Positions 1 to 5,099 of a stretch of 5,531 nucleotides of DNA are shown here, piece after piece; within the stretch, counting starts at the first letter, position 1, and every line of letters starts with the position of its first letter. Under the pieces are notes generated by a model that was given only the letters and a program-made list of their open reading frames with translations, made no database searches and had not been told where the DNA came from. This DNA is from JAICTV01 sp035634055. Its GTDB lineage: Bacteria > Planctomycetota > Phycisphaerae > Tepidisphaerales > Tepidisphaeraceae. The position numbers and the translations under genes were made by a program. The stretch is from assembly GCA_035634055.1 (NCBI GenBank), contig DASQDR010000252.1, forward strand, positions 1 through 5,531, given 5' to 3'.

Positions 1-175
1 GCGCGGTTGTCATGCTTGCCGGCGCACCGGCCGCTTGGGGCGACGCCGGCGCGGCGGGCGGCGGCGGGCTCGACGCGCCGCCGGTCGGCGGCGCCACCGG
101 AACCTCCGCGTGCGCGCACCCCGCGGCGATCGACCCCAGCAGCGCCCACGCCCGGATCACGTTCGCTCGCATCAT
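1..175 (-). CDS. Partial exported protein or lipoprotein, N-terminus only (cut by window edge)
   Basis: The minus-strand frame is open from ATG at 175-173 to the left edge, giving 58 residues without a stop. The start (MMRANVIRAWALLGSIAAGC) has basic residues, then a short hydrophobic stretch, then AAG-C, which could be a weak lipobox with Cys20. AHA before Glu24 could instead be a signal peptidase I site. The rest of the visible part is Pro/Ala/Ser-rich and looks like a flexible linker. A clear AGGAG (182-186) lies 6 nt before the first ATG, and a second ATG follows directly. The gene begins 20 nt after the stop of the upstream HAD gene on the same strand, so the two are probably co-transcribed. 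The function cannot be told from this fragment. That it is a real gene is fairly sure, because ribosome site, start and signal-like segment agree. Confidence 0.68.
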   Translation of the reverse strand, partial: MMRANVIRAWALLGSIAAGCAHAEVPVAPPTGGASSPPPPAAPASPQAAGAPASMTTA

Positions 176-181
176 CGTCCA

Positions 182-186
182 CTCCT
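182..186 (-). promoter_or_regulatory. Shine-Dalgarno AGGAG for the partial exported protein
   Basis: The minus strand reads AGGAG, then six bases, then ATG at 175-173. This is the strongest argument for the start of the partial gene at the left edge. It lies just past the HAD stop codon (196-198), so termination there could feed re-initiation. Confidence 0.7.
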
Positions 187-195
187 GTCAGCCGA

Positions 196-897
<702 letters not shown>

Positions 898-916
898 CTG
901 CGGCCAAACCCTTAAC

Positions 917-946
917 TTGACGAACGCGTTTGAGCCCCCGGATAAT
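917..946 (+). promoter_or_regulatory. Sigma-70-type promoter, probably giving a leaderless mRNA
   Basis: TTGACG (917-922) and GATAAT (941-946) each match the sigma-70 consensus at 5 of 6 bases and are 18 nt apart. Only five bases separate the -10 box from the ATG at 952, so transcription should start at or next to the A of the start codon. No Shine-Dalgarno is visible, as expected for a leaderless message. The site lies in the 54-nt gap between divergent genes; no equally good promoter was seen for the HAD gene. Confidence 0.62.
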
Positions 947-951
947 CCGCC

Positions 952-2082
952 ATGGCCACGATGAGCGTCCCGATCGTCCCGATCTTCGAAACCGGCGACT
1001 ACGAGCAGCAGGTCGCCCGCGCGGTCGCGCTGTTGCGCGACGGCGGCGTGGTCGTGCTGCCGACCGAAACCGTCTACGGCGCCGCGGGCGTGCTGGGGAA
1101 TGATAAGGCGATGGACCGCCTGCGGGCCATCCGCGGGCAGAGCGACTCCAAGCCCTTCACCATCCACCTGGCGCGCGCCGAGCAGGCGGCGCGGCTGATC
1201 GGCGAGGTGGGCGAGACGGCCGAGCGGCTGATGAAGAAGCTCTGGCCCGGGCCGGTCGCGCTGGTGTTCGACGTCCCCGCCGACCGCCGCGCGCAGGTGA
1301 GCCGCGAGCTGGGCGTGGCCGAATCCGACATTTACGCAAACGGCACGATCACCCTCCGCTGCCCCGACCACATCGTCGCCACCGACGTGATCGGCCGCGC
1401 TGATGTGCCGATCGTGCTGACCGTCGCCGGCGGCTCCCCGCAGGGCCCGGCCGACGCGATCGCGGCTGAACTGGAAGGCCGCGCCGATCTCATCTTCGAC
1501 GCCGGCCCGACGCGCTTCAGCAAGCCCTCGACCATCCTGCACGTGAAGCCCGAAGGTCAGGGCTACGACATCCTGCGCGCGGGCGTGTACGACGAGCGGA
1601 TCATCGAGCGGCTGCTGCGCACGACGATCCTGTTCATCTGCTCGGGCAACACCTGCCGCAGCCCGATGGCCGAGGCGCTGGCGCGCGCCACGCTGGCGAA
1701 GCGGCTGAACGTGACGCCCGACGAGCTGGAGAAGAAGGGGATCACGGTGGTCTCCGCCGGCGCGTTCGCCATGCCCGGCTCGCGCGCCACGCCGCAGGCG
1801 GTGGAGGCGGTCAAGCCGATGGGCGGGGACCTCACGCGGCACCGCTCGCGCCCGCTCACGGTGGAGCTGATCCACCAGGCGGACGTGATCTTCACCATGG
1901 GCCGCAGCCACGCCGCCGCCGTCACCGCGCTGGTGCCTTCGGCGGCGGAGAAGACCATGACCCTCGACCCCGGCGGCGACATCGACGACCCGATCGGCGG
2001 CGACCTCACGCTCTACCAGTCGCTCGCCGGCACCATGCAGCAACTGCTGGAAAAGCGGCTGGCAGAAAAGGTCATCTCCTGA
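952..2082 (+). CDS. Fusion: YrdC/TsaC/YciO-like domain + YwlE-like low-molecular-weight (arginine) phosphatase
   Basis: This 376-residue protein joins two families. Residues ~15-215 are a Sua5/YciO/YrdC domain (PTETVYG at 37-43, WPGP at 98-101, KPSTI at 191-195). Classical members make threonylcarbamoyl-AMP for tRNA t6A. Here the usual KxR motif reads Arg61-Gly-Gln63 and the usual SxN reads Val158-Ala-Gly160, so that activity is uncertain. Residues ~224-376 are a low-molecular-weight phosphatase: P-loop C230-SGNTC-R236-S237, SAG at 268-270, and acid loop DPIGG with Asp346. Thr234 matches Thr11 of Bacillus YwlE, which selects phosphoarginine over phosphotyrosine, and the acid loop lacks the paired Tyr of tyrosine phosphatases. 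The stop shares one base with the rpiB start, implying translational coupling. The ATG at 952 fits the leaderless promoter; ATG 961 is an alternative. In Bacillus the counterparts (ywlC, ywlE, ywlF) are separate genes in one neighbourhood. The arginine-phosphatase assignment is inference. Confidence 0.9.
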   Translation: MATMSVPIVPIFETGDYEQQVARAVALLRDGGVVVLPTETVYGAAGVLGNDKAMDRLRAIRGQSDSKPFTIHLARAEQAARLIGEVGETAERLMKKLWPGPVALVFDVPADRRAQVSRELGVAESDIYANGTITLRCPDHIVATDVIGRADVPIVLTVAGGSPQGPADAIAAELEGRADLIFDAGPTRFSKPSTILHVKPEGQGYDILRAGVYDERIIERLLRTTILFICSGNTCRSPMAEALARATLAKRLNVTPDELEKKGITVVSAGAFAMPGSRATPQAVEAVKPMGGDLTRHRSRPLTVELIHQADVIFTMGRSHAAAVTALVPSAAEKTMTLDPGGDIDDPIGGDLTLYQSLAGTMQQLLEKRLAEKVIS

Positions 2083-2531
2083 TGAAGATCGCCATCGCCT
2101 GCGACCATCGCGGCTACGAGGCCAAGCGCCGCCTGCTGCCGGTGCTGCGGCAGAAGGGGCACGAGGTCGAGGACTTCGGCTGCGATTCCCCCGCCGGCTG
2201 CGACTACCCCGATCTCGCCATCCCCGCCGCCGGGTCGGTCGCCCAGGGCCGCAACGAGATCGGCATCCTGATGGACGGCACCGGCATCGGCATGTCGGTC
2301 GCCGCCAACAAGGTCCGCGGCATCCGCGCGGGGCTGGTCCACGACGAGGTGACGGCGCGCACCTCGCGCGAGAAGAACCACTGCAACGTCCTGTGCCTGG
2401 GGACCGACCTGCTCAGCGAGGACCAGGTCCGCAACATCGTCGAGATCTTCCTCAACACCCCCTGGACCGACGGCCGGCACACGCAGCGCGTGCAGAAGGT
2501 CATGGACATCGAAGCGCAGGGCGGGAGCTAG
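2082..2531 (+). CDS. rpiB: RpiB/LacA/LacB-family sugar-phosphate isomerase with altered active site
   Basis: This 149-residue protein has usual RpiB length and fold markers: Asp8-His9 in ACDHRG, phosphate-binding GTGIGM at 66-71, AANK at 74-77, and GRHxxR at 131-136. Ribose-5-phosphate isomerase B interconverts ribose-5-phosphate and ribulose-5-phosphate in the non-oxidative pentose phosphate pathway. Two catalytic positions differ from E. coli RpiB: Cys66 (proton-transferring base) aligns with Asp65, and His99 (sugar ring opening) aligns with Lys98, although His100 is two residues further on. LacA/LacB and some RpiB-like proteins also have Asp where Cys is expected, as I recall, so this may be a divergent isomerase with another substrate rather than a dead enzyme. 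The start overlaps the upstream stop by one base (TGATG); AAAAGG lies 10 nt upstream. A GC hairpin covers the TAG stop. Family sure, substrate less so. Confidence 0.87.
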   Translation: MKIAIACDHRGYEAKRRLLPVLRQKGHEVEDFGCDSPAGCDYPDLAIPAAGSVAQGRNEIGILMDGTGIGMSVAANKVRGIRAGLVHDEVTARTSREKNHCNVLCLGTDLLSEDQVRNIVEIFLNTPWTDGRHTQRVQKVMDIEAQGGS

Positions 2532-2545
2532 CCGCGCCGGCTAGC
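2527..2545 (+). terminator. GC-rich hairpin over the rpiB stop codon, weak terminator candidate
   Basis: GCTAGCCG (2527-2534) and CGGCTAGC (2538-2545) pair perfectly with a three-base loop. The stem includes the TAG stop (2529-2531). No T-run follows, so intrinsic termination is doubtful. It may protect the mRNA 3' end or affect termination of translation. Confidence 0.4.
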
Positions 2546-2576
2546 GGCGCTGCAGCTCGTGACCGGTTCTGCGCGC

Positions 2577-2697
2577 GAAGAGCGTGAGGTCCACGAATCT
2601 CATTAATCTCTTCGAATGAACTGCGCCCGACGCGCGCCGCTCGATCTTCTTCATTCGTGAAGATTCGTGCAGATTCGTGGACCTTACTCCGCTCTTC
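2577..2697. repeat. Long imperfect palindrome (121 nt) between convergent genes, with ATTCGTG subrepeats
   Basis: The arms pair in three blocks. The outer block is GAAGAGCG (2577-2584) with CGCTCTTC (2690-2697). The middle block is AGGTCCACGAATCT (2587-2600) with its exact complement (2671-2684). The inner block is 2605-2620 with 2650-2665, 13 of 16 matching. A loop of about 29 nt (2621-2649) remains. The right arm holds ATTCGTG three times at exactly 10-nt spacing (2653, 2663, 2673). It fills the gap between rpiB and the small convergent gene. It resembles an intergenic REP-like repeat and might act as a hairpin terminator for both strands, but neither strand has a T-run after it. Confidence 0.75.
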
Positions 2698-2710
2698 CGG
2701 GGCGCCGGCG

Positions 2711-2953
2711 CTACCGCTCCATTTCGCGCCCGATCTCCTTGACCTCGTCAGCGCTGACGATCCCCTTGCGGACCAGGAGGGCCGCCAGCGCGGTGAACGC
2801 CAGCTTCAGGTCCTGGTTCTCGCGGTAAAGCGCGTCGATGCTCTGGTCCTGGCCGGCGTCGCGGGTGCTCTGCATCTCGATCGCCTGGCGCATCTCGTGG
2901 ATGTCCATCTGCTGCCCGAAGTCCCCGAGCAGCAGCATTCGTCCCCAACCCAT
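2711..2953 (-). CDS. Small conserved-looking protein of unknown function, 80 residues
   Basis: I do not recognise the family. The start MGWGRMLLLGDFGQQMDIHE is followed by a charged, mostly helical stretch (about 21-52), a hydrophobic helix LAFTALAALLVRKG (51-64), and an acidic end with the helix-capping pattern SADEVKEI. The Leu/Ala segment is short and followed by charged residues, so it looks more like an amphipathic oligomerising helix than a membrane span. No Cys or metal motif is present. The start is well supported by GAAAGGAG six bases before ATG 2953, and codon third positions are mostly G/C as in the neighbours. It is convergent with rpiB and divergent from the enolase gene, so it is probably monocistronic. 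A soluble helical small protein is an inference. Confidence 0.75.
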   Translation of the reverse strand: MGWGRMLLLGDFGQQMDIHEMRQAIEMQSTRDAGQDQSIDALYRENQDLKLAFTALAALLVRKGIVSADEVKEIGREMER

Positions 2954-2959
2954 GTGGTG

Positions 2960-2967
2960 CTCCTTTC
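2960..2967 (-). promoter_or_regulatory. Strong Shine-Dalgarno GAAAGGAG for the 80-residue protein
   Basis: The minus strand reads GAAAGGAG, then CACCAC, then ATG at 2953-2951. Sequence and 6-nt spacing are near ideal. This fixes the start and supports the gene being expressed. Confidence 0.8.
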
Positions 2968-2978
2968 GCGAGTGTTGC

Positions 2979-3011
2979 GGGGAGGGTATCGCGCGGGGCG
3001 GGAGTGGGGGG
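2979..3011 (+). other. Cluster of G-runs, possible G-quadruplex
   Basis: Five G-runs lie at 2979-2982, 2984-2986, 2995-2998, 3000-3002 and 3006-3011. Four of them could form a quadruplex with loops of 8, 1 and 3 bases. They lie just upstream of the minus-strand small gene, in its template strand. This is a composition-based suggestion only. Confidence 0.35.
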
Positions 3012-3153
3012 AGGAGAGAAGCGGACGGAGTTTAGAAGTGATTTCCGCCGACAGGGACGGTTTGGGTTGTTATGGTCGAGGAGGGGTGGGAGTGGTGCGC
3101 GTCCAGGGAGAGGGGCGCGGGGGGGTGTAGAGAAGAAGACTTCCGGGGGGAAG

Positions 3154-3339
3154 ACATCCGGGTCTTCGTTTCACTCAGGCACCGGCGTTTTGACGCAACG
3201 GTGGTACAGGGTCTTGGGTCGCGTCGGGCGCGAAGGATTGACGGGATCCGACGTGCTGGGAGCAGATGCGAAATGCGCAAAACGAACCCAATTGATCTCC
3301 CGGGACGCCGGTGTCTGAGTGAAACGAAGACCCGGATGT
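3154..3339. mobile_element. MITE-like element: 35-bp inverted ends around a 116-bp non-coding core
   Basis: The left arm (3154-3188) and right arm (3305-3339) are reverse complements at 34 of 35 positions; the one mismatch is at 3314. The core (3189-3304) has no gene and contains the first AAACGAACCCAATT copy (3280-3293). A 13-bp outer part of the left arm is repeated directly as GAAGACWTCCGGG at 3135-3147 and 3150-3162. No clear target-site duplication flanks the element. A non-autonomous transposable element or a large RNA hairpin would both fit; no transposase lies in the window. Confidence 0.6.
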
Positions 3340-3668
3340 GTCTTGCGAGCGCGCGAAACGAACCCAATCTGAGAAACCTGTGCGCCAAACGAACCCAATT
3401 TACCCCAGCGCCGCGCCGGCACGAACCGGATCCGATTCCCCAAAACGAACTCAATCCACCCCCCCGACCAACGAGCAACCCGGACCCCTTCAACCACTCG
3501 ATCCGCGAAAACGAACCCAATTTCCCCAGCAAAAGCCGCCCAACAAACCCAATCCGCGGCGCGAATCGCCAGACCCAACCCAATTCCCACCGCGCCTGCA
3601 TCCCTGCCCCTCTACCCGAGAACCCGGCGCCGGCCCCACCCGGTGCTTTCGCCAAAACGAACCCAATT
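3279..3668 (+). repeat. Irregular array of AAACGAACCCAATT repeats, single orientation
   Basis: Full or near-full copies of the 14-mer start at 3280, 3356 (ends ATC), 3387, 3443 (one internal C-to-T change, ends ATC), 3509 and 3655. Degenerate copies start at 3541 and 3572. All read on the plus strand. Start-to-start distances are 76, 31, 56, 66, 32, 31 and 83, so 31-32 nt recurs but spacing is not fixed. Copies are often preceded by GCGC-like bases. Spacers differ from each other, and repeat and spacer lengths do not fit a CRISPR. Translation gives KTNPI, RNEPN or KRTQF in the three frames. I recall such peptides in spurious planctomycete ORFs. Long reading frames across this stretch on both strands come from the repeat and are not genes. 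Confidence 0.8.
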
Positions 3669-3694
3669 GACACCCACCCCCGCGCGCATAGGAT
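3667..3694 (+). promoter_or_regulatory. Sigma-70-type promoter for enolase
   Basis: A perfect -35 TTGACA (3667-3672) is followed after 16 bases by TAGGAT (3689-3694), 4 of 6 matches to the -10 consensus. The expected start is near 3701, giving a leader of about 70 nt before ATG 3772. The first two T of the -35 are the last bases of the final AAACGAACCCAATT repeat. Confidence 0.55.
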
Positions 3695-3758
3695 GCGAGC
3701 CCGTTTTCCCGGAAAGAGGCTGGTAAATCTCGCCGGCCGCCACCGCAACCCCCGACAC

Positions 3759-3762
3759 AGGA
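3759..3762 (+). promoter_or_regulatory. Shine-Dalgarno AGGA for enolase
   Basis: AGGA lies 9 bases before ATG 3772. It agrees with the start that gives the family-standard N-terminus. Confidence 0.55.
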
Positions 3763-3771
3763 CGCTCCGCC

Positions 3772-5064
3772 ATGTCCCTTGCCATCGAATTCATCCAAGG
3801 CCGGCAAATCCTCGACTCCCGCGGCAACCCGACCGTCGAGGTGGACGTGGTCCTCCAGGACGGCACCCTCGGCCGCGCCGCCGTCCCCTCCGGCGCCTCC
3901 ACCGGCGAGCACGAGGCGGTCGAGCTGCGCGACGACGACAAGAAGACCTACGTCGGCAAGGGCGTCACCAAGGCGGTCGACAACGTCAACTCCAAGATCG
4001 CCCCGGAACTCATCGGCCTGGACCCGCGCGACCAGGAGGCGATCGACGCGCTGATGATCGACCTGGACGGCACCCCCAACAAGTCCAAGCTCGGCGCCAA
4101 CGCCATGCTGGGCGTCTCGATGGCGGTCGCCAAGGCCGCCGCCGAAGCCTCCGGCCTGCCGCTCTACCGCTACCTCGGCGGGCCGGGCGCGCGCACGCTG
4201 CCGGTGCCGATGATGAACATCCTCAACGGCGGCAAGCACGCCGACAACAACGTCGACTTCCAGGAGTTCATGATCCAGCCCTGGGGCTTCGCCAACTTCG
4301 CCGACGCCATGCGTGCCGGCGTCGAGATCTACCACGCGCTGAAGAAGGTCCTGCACAAGAACAAGATGAGCACCGCCGTCGGCGACGAGGGCGGCTTCGC
4401 CCCCGACCTGAAGGACAACGAGGACGCCCTCAAGGTGATCGGCGAGGCCGTCACCGCCGCCGGCTACGAGTTCGGAAAGCAGATCTTCGTCGCCCTCGAC
4501 CCGGCCTGCTCCGAGCTGTGGGACAACGAGAAGAAGGGATACAAGTTCTTCAAGTCCAATCCGGACAAGATCCTCAAGAGCGAGGAGATGGTCGACTACT
4601 GGACCCGCTGGACCGAGAAGTACCCCGTCCGCTCGATCGAGGACGGCCTGGCCGAGAACGACTGGGACGGCTGGAAGCTGATGACCGACCGCGTCGGCAA
4701 CAAGATCCAGCTCGTCGGCGACGACCTGTTCGTCACCAACGTCAAGTTCCTGGAGAAGGGGATCAAGACCCGCACCGCCAACAGCATCCTGGTCAAGGTC
4801 AACCAGATCGGCACGCTGAGCGAGACGCTGGCGGCGGTGAACATGGCGATCCGCAACGGCTACAGCGCGGTCCTGAGCCACCGCTCGGGCGAGACCGAGG
4901 ACGCCACCATCGCCGACATCGCCGTCGCCACCAACTGCGGCCAGATCAAGACCGGCGCCCCCGCCCGCAGCGACCGCGTCGCCAAGTACAACCAGCTCTT
5001 CCGCATCGAAGAGCAACTCGGCGAGCAAGCGGTTTACGGCGGGACGTTCTGGAACAAGGGGTAG
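3772..5064 (+). CDS. eno: Enolase (phosphopyruvate hydratase)
   Basis: This complete 430-residue enolase converts 2-phosphoglycerate to phosphoenolpyruvate in glycolysis and the reverse in gluconeogenesis; it is normally a cytosolic dimer or octamer needing Mg2+. All hallmarks are present: DSRGNPTVEV at 15-24, mobile loop SGASTGEHE at 40-48, His156 in GGKHADN, Glu165, catalytic Glu206 in GDEGGF, metal ligands Asp243 (ALDPA), Glu290 (SIEDG) and Asp317 (GDD), catalytic Lys342 in VKVNQIGTL, SHRSGETED at 369-377, and Lys393 in QIKTGAPARSDR. The ATG at 3772 has AGGA 9 nt upstream and gives the standard N-terminus. A promoter lies about 80 nt upstream, behind the repeat array. Codon third positions are almost all C or G, as in a highly expressed gene of this genome. 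The next gene starts about 20 nt after the stop, with no terminator seen. Confidence 0.98.
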   Translation: MSLAIEFIQGRQILDSRGNPTVEVDVVLQDGTLGRAAVPSGASTGEHEAVELRDDDKKTYVGKGVTKAVDNVNSKIAPELIGLDPRDQEAIDALMIDLDGTPNKSKLGANAMLGVSMAVAKAAAEASGLPLYRYLGGPGARTLPVPMMNILNGGKHADNNVDFQEFMIQPWGFANFADAMRAGVEIYHALKKVLHKNKMSTAVGDEGGFAPDLKDNEDALKVIGEAVTAAGYEFGKQIFVALDPACSELWDNEKKGYKFFKSNPDKILKSEEMVDYWTRWTEKYPVRSIEDGLAENDWDGWKLMTDRVGNKIQLVGDDLFVTNVKFLEKGIKTRTANSILVKVNQIGTLSETLAAVNMAIRNGYSAVLSHRSGETEDATIADIAVATNCGQIKTGAPARSDRVAKYNQLFRIEEQLGEQAVYGGTFWNKG

Positions 5065-5072
5065 GGGGAGAC

Positions 5073-5099
5073 GAATGATGAAGGATGAATGATGAAAGG
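5073..5099. repeat. Short direct repeat GAATGATGAARG between enolase and the next gene
   Basis: Two units, GAATGATGAAGG (5073-5084) and GAATGATGAAAGG (5087-5099), lie 14 nt apart. They create many overlapping ATGs in two frames and obscure the true start of the downstream gene. I recall similar ATGA-rich spacer repeats between planctomycete genes. Confidence 0.6.

Noticed and set aside
898..2043. Upstream extension of the HAD reading frame on the minus strand
   Set aside because: The extra part is antisense to the well-supported YrdC-phosphatase gene and has no domain; the HAD gene starts at 897 or later.
2970..3070. Promoter for the minus-strand 80-residue gene
   Set aside because: Only weak -10-like strings (TAAACT-like) without a suitably spaced -35 were seen.
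3279..3668. CRISPR array
   Set aside because: The 14-nt core is too short, spacing varies from 31 to 83 nt, copies decay unevenly, and no cas gene is present.
3032..3748. 238-codon minus-strand reading frame upstream of enolase
   Set aside because: It is the reverse translation of the AAACGAACCCAATT copies (recurrent IGFV and NWVR), with no ribosome site and no domain.
3072..5078. 668-codon plus-strand reading frame covering the repeat region and enolase
   Set aside because: It overlaps canonical enolase in another frame, is Arg/Pro-rich, and its first part is just translated repeats.
5065..5084. Terminator after enolase
   Set aside because: No stem with a T-run lies between the enolase stop and the next start.
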